From positions 1,136,565 through 1,200,564 of the forward strand of contig JAKZAN010000001.1 of the NCBI GenBank assembly GCA_023053545.1: DNA of 64,000 nucleotides, written 5' to 3'. This document shows, in pieces, positions 24,501-40,700 of the stretch; the first letter of the stretch is position 1, and each line of letters opens with the position of its first letter. Source of the stretch: Lepidurus packardi (taxonomy: Eukaryota; Arthropoda; Branchiopoda; Notostraca; Triopsidae). Below the pieces are notes generated by a model. That model worked only from the letters and a program-made list of their open reading frames with translations. It had not been told where the DNA came from and did no database searches. The position numbers and the translations under genes were made by a program.

Positions 24501-27500
24501 AGAGCAAAGAGGGGTGAGAAAAACAAGAATACATTTAAAAAAAATTTCCACGGGAAAACGAAAAGGTTACCTCGACTTCTTCTTGAAAACACCGAAAACG
24601 TCTTGAAAACACCGCGGAATTGAAGAAAGTTCACCAAGGGACCGGATCACAGGGATTACGCACCGTCCAACACAAAGCGCTAATCTTTCCAAACCCGATT
24701 AGGGAAAGTTAGCACCAAAAAGGCCATAAACTTTATGTAAGAATGGCAGAGGATCAAATCTATCAAGGTGTCCCACGTCCACTCGGAAGGAAAAACGAAA
24801 ATAAACGAGAAAAGCATCAATAGAATTCCAATGAACAAGTTACGTTCTCTTCCGGGCGCGTTCTCAGAAATGGGCAAGAAATAAACCCTCACTGGGATGA
24901 AAACTAACTCAAAAATGACTCAATGCGGCAAAGTTTGACCGAAACAAAACACTTCTGGCCAAGAACTGTTTCATTCTTCCAAACCCAAAAGCTTGGCGTG
25001 GCTAGCATTAGCGAAGGTTTCTCTGCACAAACTCAAGAAACTACCACATTAAAAAAAAAAAAAGTTTGAATTGCCCAACAAAGACGAACGCAGACGAAAG
25101 CAGAGAATAATACACAAAATGTGCTTCCCTTTTTCAGAAGACTCAAATGTATCCATTTTCCCCGGCTGGAGACATAGCAAGTGTGGGAAAGGCGGAGATT
25201 TTGCCCAAAGTCGACCAGGTGCAGGTTCTGCTCCCCTTTTTTTTTTTGCTTTGCTTTCCTACGACCAATAGCCTTCCGAGACTTCGCCCTCCCTTTTCTC
25301 GCGGTCTCGTGAACGTCCTAGGAAAAAAGAACAAGAATAAAAACTATAAAATATGAATAAAAACTGTAAAACTGAGCCATTTTAAAAACTTTCCAAGCAT
25401 TCTATCTTCTTCTTCTATGGCCATGTTAACCAACATGTTCAAACATAAAATGGACTCTTCGATTAGGGAAAGAAACCAGAAAGCCACTTTGGAAAAAATC
25501 CAAACAAGTTCTTACTTCGACTGAGCGAACACGTGGATCCCCCCCAAAACAGCAACAATCTTGAAAACACGGCAAAATCCCAGCCGGAGCACTAAGGGAC
25601 CCAAACGGAGTGAAAGCCTGTAAACGAGATGGAAGTTAGTTACTAACAATGTTACCGATATTTAAATTCAATAGAAAAGAATGTACTCAGCCAGAAATGT
25701 CCACAGACGAAACTCTTTCCCCCTGCCTGGCGGCGTCTACGCGTTCTTCAGTCGAGGCTTCCACCTTCCGTTTGACCCCTGACCCCAGAAAAGTTTTCGC
25801 TGTTTTTGCCATTTAAGACCTATTGTATGGCACAGCGAAGACTTTTCTGTCCCCCCAGGAAGTTGAAATGTTGCAGCTAAAGACCTAACCGACCACAACA
25901 CTTTTGAACTCCTGGCATACCTTTTCTTCTGGTTCTCCTGGCGGCTCCCACAGAAGATGAAATAATAGCTGTCTCCACGCATCCTCAGCTTAGCAGACAA
26001 AAACGTTGCTGTTCTGTTTTTCTTCTCCAAAAGGATGGCAAAAGGCAGGGGGATAAAGTTGGCTGAGTGGAACGGGAGGAGGGAAAGGACCACACACTTA
26101 ACACGTTGTAACAATAGAACTGTTTGTGAAATTTGTCACCACCTAAGACATAGAAAAGGGACAACTCTTAGTAATACTGTTCATCTTTCAACACAACTTA
26201 ACACGGTTGTACGCTTTGACAAGTTGAATTTGAGTCTCGAAAAAAGTACGTCATCCCACCCGACTACACAAATCAAGATGGCGGAACAGGGCGGGGACAA
26301 AAACGTTCGCTGGAGCTTTGACCGGGACCGACAATGGCGGCCATGCGGGAATTTTTAATATTACGTTTTTTAGCCGGAAAAATGCTAAATTTGTTTGCAT
26401 TGATATTTTTTAAATCCAAAAACGGGACTACACTCCGGGGTGTATATCTTTGTTGGTAGTCATGAGGATTGAGGAATTAAAAGAAATCTGGAAATTGCTC
26501 AAATCGGATTTTGAACATTTTCGTGAAAAAATAGGATAAACAAAATCTTCGCCCAACTAGAGGAAACGGAAGACAGAATATGGTAACTTCCTAGTAGTTG
26601 TTAATTGAATTAATGGCAATATGTAGCCAGTGGGAGCGAATAAACTTGAAAACGTTCGAAATCTACTGACGCTTACCCCTGGGAATAATGTCGAACATTA
26701 TCAATATTGTTACTTTTTATTAAGAAAATGTGATAATTTGCAAGCTGATTGCATAACACTTAAGTCAGTTTGCCTTTCAGTTTTAAAAGTCGGATGGGAG
26801 TCGAAAAATTTGAATAAAACGGGAGCAAATTACCTGACGTGGAGTCGGCTTGGCGTCTGTTCACAAAATGGCTGACGGGATTAATTCCGTCTGCTAAGCA
26901 AAGTGGCGGCGAGTGCCTACAGAGGGCTGTATCCATTTCGCCATAGGCTATGGCAACGTTAGCAATGAGCAACGTGATTGGGCACTGCGTTGGGTAGTTT
27001 TTTTTTATTCCGTATTCTGGCATTCTGCGTTCTAGCCATACTATTCCCCCCAAAAAAAGAAAAATTAAGGAAAATGGCATTGAATACCTGTACACAACAA
27101 ATAGATAGGAACGAAACTTGTGGAAAGTCCACGTCTCCTAGCCACACTTGGGGATTAAACACAAAAGCTTACAATTGCTTACGACGACGTATGAATGGAG
27201 AAGTATAAACATTTGTTTATATGCATAAATAACTAACTAATAAGCCGAATTCATAAGAACGAGAGCTGCGACGAAAAGAGGACGGACCTATTTTATTCCT
27301 TTTATTATTACTGATCTATTGCACTAAATTAAACTGTTAAGTACATTTAAAAATATCTTTCCTTAATCTCACACATGACTGTCCCACGTGGCATGCTATG
27401 TTTTCAATCAGCTTCATTTGAATAACAGGCGAAGGAATAAGGATGTCTCTCCTAAAAAATTCAAATAATAATTACCAACTGGAGCAGGCAAAAGGTGGAA

Positions 27501-27896
27501 AATAATAACCCAGCGACATCTTGTTTGAGCTTGTCCAGCCCAAATTTCAGAAAATCGTCCGTTTTCGCCGTTAAAAAATTTAAATAAAAAAAAGGCCTAC
27601 ACGCCCAAACGTTTGAATGAAACTTTGCACTGAAAACACGCACAAAATCCACAAATCAAGCTGAATTAATGCTTGCAAATGAACAGGAATAGTGTTCGTA
27701 ACTGCTGACAGACTAAGTTACGTAAATTCAGCTAAAAACACAACTATTCCATATAAAAAGTTATGCATAACTATAGTTTCTGTCTGAACATGTAGCTTGT
27801 TCGACTTTGCGAGCGCGACTGAGACTGCAAGTTGGACAAAAGACTGCAAGTTGGCGCCGGTTGCGGCCGTTCCAGTAACGCGCACTATTCAAATTC

Positions 27897-28850
27897 AATG
27901 GAATTCAGCCCCATTGGAAAGCTTCCGATTCTTCTGTGTACTGAAGCAGGTTAGGGCTGAGAATCTTGTTTTTGGCAGTCACTCGCAATCCGGATTCCTT
28001 ATCTCCATTGTAGTAGACAACATTCTGAAAACTGGGTACATGTCAGAAAAAAAACCAAACCCATGGTAATTCTGGCGTTTTTGTTTATTTTCGCAAAGAT
28101 AATATGAACTTATGCTGAGGGTAGCTTCTACATTTTCCTGCATCCGTCCAACACTGAAATCTAATAGTTTCGTAGCTCGACTCTTCTGAAAGAGGCGTTT
28201 ATATATATGTATATACCCGGGAATTTTGCAAGACAAAATGCGAGGATCTGATTTGTATCCGTTATTGTCTTGCTTTTAGCCAAATGCGCAGTTCGTCTCA
28301 CGTAATTCTTATAAAAACCTGTAATGATTTCAACATTAATGTGTTGGATTATAATACCCAGATTTACAAAAAAATCTAAGTTGTAGTAACGCAGTTTGAG
28401 GGGGCTAGGAAGGCTGTAAACTGAACCGGTGGGGAGGGGCCAGGAAGAAAACGGTGTCTTTTCTACTGACGAAATTACCAGCTTTGGCAATTTGGACTCG
28501 GGGGAGTTTTTCCCCAAAAAAGGAAAAAGAGCCGGTATAGAATCTTACATTATGGAGACTTTTTAACTACAAATAATCTGCCTAAGAAAAAAATAAACAA
28601 GAAAGAGAGAAAGTGAAACACAAATTGGCTGGAGAATTGGGAGAATGCACAATTGTGAGTTATCAGTGTTCTACAAAGGATTCGCAAACAAATACGGCTC
28701 ACCCAACAAGGAATGCTCGTGCTTTTTTTTCCCCAAAATCTTGTCCAGGAATAGAAAAATAACCCAATATCAACCAGCAACGAACGGGTTAAAGGGGGAG
28801 GGAGGCTTCGCACGCCAAGGCTGATGTTTTTTGTCGTATATATAAAAAGG

Positions 28851-28882
<32 letters not shown>

Positions 28883-28924
28883 CACGGGCAGACAAGCCAA
28901 TATGAAACAAACCCTTTACACAAT
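27897..28924. other. Right flank of the palindrome and ANP32 3' side, no gene seen
   Basis: Unique sequence between the end of the inverted repeat and the ANP32 stop codon. It has a (ta)-rich spot near 28,200-28,215 and an A tract of about 27 bases at 28,853-28,879. The part next to 28,924 should contain the ANP32 3' untranslated region. No clear AATAAA on the minus strand was found close by. Open frames here are low-complexity and lack known domains. Confidence 0.5.
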
Positions 28925-30750
<1,826 letters not shown>

Positions 30751-31134
30751 TGTGGAACGAAATTTCCGAGCACAACGAACAACACGAACCAACAAGCACA
30801 AGACCAACTACCACGAGCTCCTCATGGACGCAGCACGAGCGCCAAAATAGCCTGTCACAGGCCCGAAGGGCCCCGTTCAGAACAGCGGACTTAACGCCAT
30901 CTAGCCCAAGCCGAGCTTGGAACGGGCCAAATTAATCCAACGTCCGCCGGACCAGACTCTCTCAGAGCGCCATTTTCAAACCGCCCAACCTTCGAATGCT
31001 TTCAAATTCGAAGCACGCTAGAAAGAAGAACCGCCCAAAATCACCTTACAAAAGAATGGGGTCCCTATTTAGCAAAATTTACCAAACCAAGCCTCACTCT
31101 AGGAAACAAATTAAAAAAGCTTAATTCATAGAAC

Positions 31135-31140
31135 TTTATT
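31135..31140 (-). terminator. Candidate poly(A) signal of the synphilin-like gene
   Basis: The plus strand reads tttatt, which is AATAAA on the minus strand, about 600 bases after the stop codon at 31,736. It sits at a sensible distance for a 3' untranslated region and before the ANP32 start. It is the only such hexamer noted in this gap. The assignment is an inference. Confidence 0.4.
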
Positions 31141-31735
31141 ACGAATTCTCCTGGAAAGAGTTGAAATCATATACCAGAAAAGACATTCCAATATTTCCCT
31201 GCCATGACAATACCAGTCCCAGAACTCTTCTCAAAGTCCGTTTGGTACCCAAAGTGTTCCCCACATAGAAAATCCCAATTCCTTGAAAAACGTGACCCTC
31301 TAAAGTTTATAAACAATTTTACAAACAAAATGTGTACAAAAATGGCACCTGTTGGCAATTCGAGGTATATCAAGCCTTAATCCCCCTCATACTGTTTTCA
31401 ACTCTTGTTTTCAAAGTCTAAAATCAAATAAATAAATCATATCGATTTATGGCACTTTTCTTGTGTTATATCGATTCAAAACTGGCCTCGTGAGCAATTG
31501 TCGCTACGCGGCTTCATTTCTTTCGTTTTTCTTTCTTTTCTAGTCAATTCAATATGCCAAACAACCATCAATCCAATTCCAATTGTTTTCTGTCTCAGCC
31601 AAACCTAACTTGAGCAGACAAAGCAGGTGCGATAAAAGGACGCCAAAAATTCCGGACGGATAATACGCGAAAAAAAAACAAAAATTTCTTCGATTCTCCC
31701 TGAGTCAACGTCTCCCAAACTACTTCTTTCCAAGG

Positions 31736-34700
31736 TCAAACTTGCAGTCCTATGTCATCGTCACTACTAGACCGTGCCGTTAACTGCGTGAGGCGTTCCG
31801 GCGTCAGCAAATCCGACTCGTCATCCGACACATCATACCACGGGCGTTCACTGTGCCTGCTCCGCAAGCTTCGTCCCCCGCCGCTGTTTCGATGGTACTC
31901 TTCCAGGCGTACTCGCTGGATCTTCAACAATGAACTGTGCTGGTGGCTCATAACGGCCGGGTTCAACTGTTCCCTCAGTTTCGCCTCCCGCCACGTGGTT
32001 TCGGTCTTCTCCGCTTCCGCGGTTAACGTCTTCCCACCTTCTTTAAGCAGCGATTTCGGCTTCACTGGGGGAGGGGGCGGAGCTTTCCCATGGCTGTTAC
32101 TTAAATTCGAGCCGTTACTCGCCGCCGCTTCCTCAATACGCGCTAGATGTCGCATGTGTCGCGCGGAATCGCTTTTGGACATCTCCGAAGGCGGCGAGCT
32201 GACGGATTCTGCTTTGGAGAGCTCGGAGGGAGCCGGTGAGAGTCTGTCGTTCAATTCTGGGGTCTTGTGATGCAGAATGCGGCCGTGAAAGGGTGGGAAC
32301 GCTGCCGAAGCCGAGGACGAGGATTCAGGTCGCGACGCCGCGGACATGGGTCGCATGACGACGATTCCCGAGTCTTCCGAGGTCCCGACACTCACGGATT
32401 CCATGCCGTGGGACGTGGAGGACGCGGAGGAGGATTTGATCTCCAATTTCTGCAAGAGCGTCTGCGTGTCCGCGTGACTAGAGGGTAAGGGCTCTCGCGG
32501 GGGTAAAGGGGGTGGGACATGGGAAGAAGACGCTGTATTGGTACCCAGGTCTTCAAACATCTGGCTCAGCCCAGCGACGCGACCTGGGGATGAATTTCCC
32601 GGTTCATCGGAAGCTTTGCATGGACTTGTCGGGTTCGGGGGCGAACTTGGGTCCAATTTGGGTTTCCGCTTGGAAGGCCAACGCGATTTCAAGGCGAACT
32701 TGGTCAGGAACCCGGTCTTTTTCTTGTGGGAATGGGTACTCAGGAAACTCGTCGGCGATTCTGGGCGCACGCTCAACTGCGACTCGGTTACGGTCGCCGA
32801 CTGGTACCCGCCGTCGCTATAGATCTCGTGAGCCGCCATTTCAGCTTCGCTGTCTTCTTCCTCGTGAGCTGGTTCATGAGCGATGTCCGCGGCGTCGACA
32901 ACGACGTTTTCCTCGAGGCTGGACGGTTCCGCTTGCGCCTCGCGAACCGTTCCGGCGAGCAGGTCGGGTTCCGCTAGCCGACTAGGGACTTCCTCGGGTT
33001 CATTTGTCGGCAAAGTGGACTCTCTAGGGATGGGTAACATGGCAACCACGCTGGCGATCGCAACTGCTTTGGCTTTCGGGGTCGATTGGTGTTCAGGTAA
33101 AAGGGGCGCGGCTAGTTCTTCTTCGTCACAGCAGCTACTGCTGCTACTGGTTGGTTCAATGACCTCCAAGACGGAGGCGTTGCCGCTTTCGGATACGAGC
33201 TTCACTTCTTGTAACTTCTGCCGCATTTCCGCCTTGCTCTGACGTGACTCACGCGTCGAGCTGCGGAGTGTGTTCATGTTCCCGGTGACGCGGACGTTCT
33301 CCACGTGGCGATTGGGCGTGGCGGAAGGAGTGGACGCGTGCATGGCAGCGTGGAAAGAGCCGTACAAGTTTTCGCTGAACAGGACCGTTTCTTTGGCGGA
33401 TTTGTCCTTAAGGAGAGGCAAGGATTGGGAGAGGGGAGGACTTTCGTCGGATTCTGACTCGGAATCGCGCGAAGGATTATCCGAAGGTGAAGAGAAGTCG
33501 ACGACTTCATAGGACTGCATGCTCGACCCTCCCAACGACGCCAGTCGATTCCTATAAAGGTCGGCATTACTTTGGAACCATTTTTTTTACAATACTTTTT
33601 ATAAACAAACATATGGACAAGAAAGTACTAGAAATAGAAATAGACTAGAAATAAAATAAAAATAGACTAAAATAGAATAAAATAGACTAGAATAAAATAA
33701 TAAATAAAATAATAAATAATAATAAATAATATATAAATAATAAATAATAATAATAAATAATAATAATATAATAATAATATAATAATAATAATAATAATAA
33801 ATAATAATAATAAATAATAATAAAATAATAGAATAAAATAGACTAGAAATAGGTAGAAAATACGTAAGTAACTAAGAGAATACAGTAAAATACAGTAGTA
33901 CAGTACAGTAATACAGTAAGACTAAGTATATTATTACATATTATATATAATTTTATATATAATTTTATATATAATATTATATATTATATTATATATTATT
34001 ATTATTTATTATATATTATTATATATTATTGTATATTATATATATATTAGTAATAGTAATAATAATAAAATAAATAATAAGTAAAAGAGATTTGTAGAGT
34101 AAAACTTGCCTGAGTAATTCTTGAGCTGCAGAAGCTGACTGGCGCGATTTAGAGTGTCCAACTCGTAATCTCTTCCAGCCTTCTTCTACCAAAAGCAGTC
34201 GGTGCTCGTATTCAGCTAATGATCCGGAAAACCACGCTCGGCTTTGCGTTTGCCATCTTTCATGCAACGCTTCTATCAACGCTTCACCTTCCCCACGATT
34301 ATCCCTACAAGAAACCCATTCATTAGAATTGGAAAGTCCATTTTTGATGAATTATATCGACAGAGAAAGTTGTAAATTGCAAAAAATGAAACAGATGTCG
34401 CGTTCTATGAGCTCTGAATCTTGAAGTCATGTCTTGGGACTGCTTTGTCAGGCTTAAGGATCCCTTCTATCTTAGCTTATTGGTACGAAACATTTGCAGA
34501 TGGCGCTGATGTTGTTATTGTTTTGCAAAAAATAAAACGGATGTCGCGTTCTATGAGCTCTGAATCTTGAAGTCATGTCCTGGGACTGCTTTGTCAGGAT
34601 TAAGGATATCTTCTATCTTAGCTTATTGGTATGAAACATTTGCAGATGGCGCTGACGTTTGTTATTGTTTTGGGGGCAAATTGCGTAAGAAAGTAAAGAA

Positions 34701-37700
34701 TGAAACATACAGCTAACTGTCGGCAAAGTTTACGCTTGTTTCGCTAACGAAAAGTACAACTTGTCACCACAGTTTGCTGTACAGCACAATGCCCGAATTC
34801 CGAACAAGATTGCTCGAAAACGGGTTGCCAAACAAAACATCTTGCAGATGGCGCTGACGTTTGCTATTGTTTTGGTGGCAAATTGCGTAAGAAAGTAAAG
34901 AATGAAACATACAGCTAACTGTCGGCAAAGTTTACGCTTGTTTCGCTAATGAAAAAGCACAACTTGTCATCACAGTTTGCTGTGCAGCACAATGCCCGAA
35001 TTTCGGAACAAGTTTTCTCGAAAACGGCTTGTCAAACAAAACATCTTGCAGATGGCGCTGATGTTTGTTATTGTCTTGGGGTCAAATTGCGTAAGAAAGT
35101 AAAGAATGAAACATACAGCTAACTGTCGGCAAAGTTTACGCTTGTTTCGCTAACGAAAAGTACAACTTGTCACCACAGTTTGCTGTACAGCACAATGCCC
35201 GAATTTCGGAACAAGATTTCTCGAAAACGGCTTGTCACTCTAAACAAAGCCATCTAAAGAAAAATATTCTTTTTTAGTAGCTAGTGCACAACCAACGGAC
35301 ACATACTTAAACAACGTATTTCCCCTAGCCACAAACTTCATTTGCATGTTTCTAATTGATTCTTCATTGGGCAAAACGATGACTGGTTGTGCATTAGTAT
35401 GCTAAAGCTTACTGTCTTACTGTTTTTTATTAAATGTACTGGTTTCAACGACAACTTGTTCCCAAATTCCCCACTTATACCGCTTATACCGAGTTAAGAT
35501 AAACGTGAGCCTTAAGTAATACTTTAATTTCAAGATTCATTCTTCCTCATTAGAAGATCTGCAAACACTTACTCAGGAGTTCCACGTCGCTCATTTGCCC
35601 TCATTTCTAACAAAATCGCTTGGTGACTCGAGGTCAAATCATCGTAAAAATGGCTCCATTCCCTGCACATGTCATCGCGTTCTTTCGACATTCGCTTAGC
35701 CACGCCCAGCACATCCCTAGGAATAAAAAAGCTATCAATCTCCCCTTCTAAACCAACCCAACACTATCTTATTAATTTGATAACAATTTCGTAGCAACTC
35801 AATTTACCTAAAATAGGACTTTAGTTCTGCATGGTCAGCGCGTAAAGAATCCAATTCATGCGAAACGTTGGTAAAATCCCCTGCTAAAGCCAACGCAGTT
35901 TCCTGTAGACGCAACAGCTGAGCCACGCCTACATGACCCTGTTTGGTCGCTACATCCATGGGACGATGACCCATATCATTCTAGAAATTCCCCAAATAAT
36001 GTTTGTTAATCCCTTCTCAGAAAAGTAATAAAACCCAACTCCAAATCCAATCAAAAAGAAAAGAAATTCAAAATTCCAAACTCTTCAAGAGGATTTATGA
36101 ACCGAAATCCAAAGCCTCTTGTGTGTGCATGGCAGGTTCTTTTCGTGGCTTTTACCTTGGCGGTGACATCAGCTCCGTGCGCCACTAACAAAGCAGCCGC
36201 GGAGGCGTGTCCGTTCTTGGCCGCCAAATGCAAGGCCGTGTGTCCACATCGATCTCGTGGTTCCAATTCCAAGCCTTTGGCTGTCATCGCTTCTAACAAC
36301 CACTGCAGGATCTCCACCTGTATGCAACCAAAAACACATTTGAAACCAGGAACCCAAACACCCAAACACAAAAAAACAACATCACCCAAACAAAGTCATT
36401 AACGCGCTATTCAAAAACTCCCAACTGGGAAACTTTTCAAATCGACCAGTCAAGTGGACAATACTGGATACATAAACCACTCGCCCAACCTGTCAACGCA
36501 CTTTCCACCCTTTTTTTTTTACACGTCTCCTCATTCTACATCATCCCCAAACGTTTCCTCTCACCCACCAAAAAAAGATTTCAAATCTCTCCCCTCCCCT
36601 CCTGATTTCTCATTAAGAAGCAAAAGCGGCTGGTGGAATGCGCCTGTCATTGTGGAGCAGCAGGAGACCGAAGCGTTGGGCTTTTGGGGAGAGCAAAAAG
36701 GGTCGCCAATGGCAACATTCTTCTACATGCTGCGCTCACTCGCTGCGATTCAAACATTCAAAAACCCCGAGCCCAAAAAGGAATATGTGGTAACATGAAA
36801 AGGCTAGCGCTACAAAAAAAAAACAAAAAAAAAACGTCAGAGTCCTTACGGTCCTAACAAGTCATTTGCATATGCAATGAAGCTTTTTCCCTTCTTACTT
36901 TTCAAGCAACTTTTTCGTCTTTTTCTCCCTTTTTACCTTCCCTGGAAAGTTCACCTTCACCCCCCTAAAAATTTTGGCAAGAATGGAATGCAGGGAAAAA
37001 AAAAAAATTGCCATTTTTGAAAAGGGCCCAGTCCATAAATCACCCCAGGTGTCTTGGGTTTTTCAAAGGGGGTTGGGGGGAATTCTTAAAAGGATTTGAG
37101 CAGCAGGGGGCGGAGTCTTCAAGAAGGTGGGAGGGGTTATGGGAGGGGTTACTGATATTTAACTGACAAGGATTAAGATTCTGGTTAAGGACAAAAATGT
37201 CTCCGACTGGGGCTGAGGCCATAAGTTGTTGGCCATTAACCATCATTCTCAAGTCTTTTGCTCGTACTCTTGGACGTCAGGCAAGATAAATCGGTGGTGG
37301 AAATGTAGTCAAAAGAGTTCCAACAGAGAGACATATGATTCCCCCTTATTCGCTGACTTGCAGCGGGCTCCTCCGGGGTGGGAACGAGCAAAAGAAAAGA
37401 GATTAAGAAAAAAGCAGCCGAGGAAAAAAGGAAAAATAAAAGTAAATAAATAAAGGAAAAAAAAAATAGAATTACCTGACCGTATTTGGCAGCAACATGG
37501 AGGAGACAACGCTCGCCTTCTTGAGGGGCCAGCAATTCGTGGACGCCCATCGCAGTTTGACTCACCAAGAACTGGACCACGCCTACATGCCCCGCCTACT
37601 CCGACACCCGAAAAATGATGAATTAATTCATAGGCGATAAATATGTTTTTGTAATAATTGTAAATAAAGTGTTTGATTGGTTAGCATGTAGATTAGTTTC

Positions 37701-40700
37701 AGTGATGTCGTTTTCTTATTATTATCTATATATTAAACTTTGGTTTAATTTCTGAAATAAGACATGATTTAATAACACATTATTTAATAACTTAACACAA
37801 CTAACGAATAATACTAACGCCTTATTAAATATAAAAACAAACAAACGAATAATACTTTTAAAGCATGCAATAAGTTAGTAAAGAAGAAATTAAGGGTAGA
37901 AGGAAATAGGGAATAAATGATATTCTAAGCATTTACTAAGTTTCACAATTACATATATAAAGACACAATTTTTAGGGCTTAAGGCTCCCGTATAACTTTG
38001 CCTATTGATGCGAAAGAGTCACAGATGGCACTGATGTTTGTTATTGTTTTTCCAGTTTCGGAACTCGGAGTTAAAAATGACACTAGTGTGTATTCTTGTT
38101 GCAAAACGTTCTCCAGAAACCGAATGACAAACTGGTTGAAAATTGGTAGTTGGATTGGAAATGCATTAGGTTAGGATAGGATTAGGCTAGCTTAGGTTAA
38201 CGATTCTCCTCAACTTTCGCTGATAAGAATCGCTAAAACTTGCACTTTCTTTCACTCCACTAGCTGAAAAAAGAAAAAAAATTGTTAGACAGTGACACAG
38301 ATGGCACTGATGTTTGTTATTGTTTTTGCAACAGGTTCTCCAGTTTCGGAACTCGGAGATAACAATGACACTGGTGTGTATTCTTGTTGCAAAACGTTCT
38401 CCAGAAACCGAATGACAAATGGGTGTCATTCGAGTTGAAAATTGGTAGTTTTATTAGAAATGCATTAGTTAGGTTAGGATTAGGCTAGCTTAGGTTAAGT
38501 TAACGATTCTCATCAACTTTCGCTGATGAGAATCGTTAAAACTTTCACTTTCTTTCACTCCACTAGCTGAAAAAAGAATGCAATAAGTTAGTAAAGAAGA
38601 AATTAAGGGTAGAAGGAAATAGGGAATAAATGATATTCTAATCATTTACTGTTTCACAGCTACAAACATAAAGACACAATTTTTACGGCTTAAGGCTCCC
38701 GTATAACTTTGCCTATTGATGCGAAAGAGTCACAGATGGCACTGATGTTTGTTATTGTTTTTCCAGTTTCGGAACTCGGAGTTAACAATGACACTAGTGT
38801 GTATTCTTGTTGCAAAACGTTCTCTAGAAGCCGAATGACACACGGGTGTCACTCGACTTGAAAATTGGTAGTTGGATTGGAAATGCATTAGGTTAGGTTA
38901 GGATTAGGCTAGCTTAGGTTAAGTTACCGATTCTCATCAACTTTTGATGAGAATCGCTACAACTTGCACTTTCTTTCACTCCACTAGCTGATAAAAGAAA
39001 AAAACTACTTGTTAGACAGTGACACGCTGGTGTCATTGTTGACTCCGGGAGAACGTTAGCATAGCTTCAGTAATTTGTTTCTTACGTATTTATTTTCTAC
39101 TACAAGGAAATACTTGAGAACCTAAGACAGACAGGCTTACAATGTAAGTATCCTTACTATGCTCATATTTGCATTTTTAATCACATAAAGTACACATAAA
39201 GCTTCCTTCCAAGACTGCCTACCAGGAAATTGAAAGCGAAAAGTTCTTGGAACCTCAACACCCACAAATACACTTTTTTCTTTTTGAAATGCATACAAAT
39301 TTTACCTTAATGGCAAGGACGACAGGTGTTAAGCCGCGTTTGTTTTGGTCCAATAAAGCAGGTTTACTCTGCTGCGCCCCAACGTGACTACACAACCACG
39401 CTAAAGCCGCTTCGTGACCATAGTTGCTCAACACGTGCCACAAATTGTTGCCGGTATGGTCAGACAAGTTCCGGACCAACGTCGATTCCATCCCTTCCAC
39501 CGCCAAACGCTAATAAACCAATGAAGAACAACAAAAACAAAACACGCCCATTAGCACTCTTTCCCTTCTCCTCAAATCAATCCAAACTCCCAAATAAAAA
39601 GAAACTTCTGCGCTCTCCCCTTTCGTTTTTTCATTTCGTTGCTTTGCATTTCAACTGCTTTTAACTGTCAATTCAAATTCAAATGGAATTTACCAGCGAT
39701 TCCACATCTCCCAGCCGGACCACTTGGAAGACTTGCCGAATCCAATCCGGCGTTTGTCCTCGCTCTCTCAATTTCTTGTCGGCACTCGCCCAGCGCAACG
39801 ACTTGCTCTCCATGACTGGCAAATCTTCCTCGTTTTCCTCTTCGTCAGGTTCCCGCTCCCAATCCGTTTCGCCTCGTCGCCGAGCCGACACGTAGCTGCT
39901 TTTCCTCCGACACTGCCGCTCCAACGATCCGTACCTAAAGCCTTCGGACAAGGCCGCCGCGCTAATTGACGTCCCTGCGAGGCCGTAGCTCCCACTCGTC
40001 GCGCTGTGATCTGCGACAGCAAGAATGTCTTCCGCACTCCGGCCGCGACGACCTGCCCACTGCAGCCCCATGGTTTGTCCGTTCATTCGCGTCGTCGACG
40101 TCACAGACGTTGCAGGAGTAGTCAGAGGAGTGTCTCTGTCTCGGCTGATCCGCGAACTGGCAGACGTGGACGGTACTCGTAACGCTGAGACGTTCTCCAC
40201 TCCCGTGCACGTGTTATGGCCCAGCTTCCGCGCCACGTTCACATGAGACACTTTGGGCCGCGTCCAATGGTTCGCGTCGTAATTCACTTGACTGCGAACT
40301 AACTGATCCTGCGTGGACGACTTGACACTGGATAGAGATGGATCGGGGACTCCGAGACGCCTCATTTGTCGCTGAACACTGCCCGAGCTCGAGCCGGCCA
40401 ACTCGCTTAATGTTTCCATGATGGAAACCGTTTTGAGGGCTAGTTTGCTGGTACTGTTCACGAATCTCCGAGAGGAAGTAGAGCTGGAAGAGCCGCCGCT
40501 GTTATTGGAAGAATAATAAGGCGCCAAATCCAGCGCTCCGTCATCTAAACAATACTCCTCCGCCATGGTCGTGTCCAAATCCAAGGACCGCCCCCTTGCT
40601 GCAGCCTGTGAACCAGAAATATAGTTATAGCTATTACATAAGCACCTAGGTTATCCTAAAATGAAATCTTGATGCTAGATTTCAACACGAAAACACAAAA

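Larger units (their letters stand above)
13893..27896 (-). repeat. Right arm of the 27.6-kb inverted repeat
   Basis: Reverse-complement partner of the left arm. It differs in three ways. An extra block of about 1.55 kb lies at about 17,994-19,545. Its 80-bp array is shorter (about 22 copies against about 33). Its outer end, about 26,960-27,896, is clearly diverged from the left end, with indels around 27,140 and 27,730-27,860. The extra block holds a diverged copy of the arm's own internal module: 18,190-18,440 resembles 16,230-16,460 and 23,560-23,780. Loss from the left arm is therefore as likely as insertion into the right. The outer end lies about 1 kb from the 3' end of the ANP32 gene. 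Confidence 0.93.

Noticed and set aside
1..27896. Whole palindrome as an assembly artefact
   Set aside because: Not excluded, but unequal arrays, a right-only 1.55-kb block and diverged outer ends are not expected from simple hairpin read-through.
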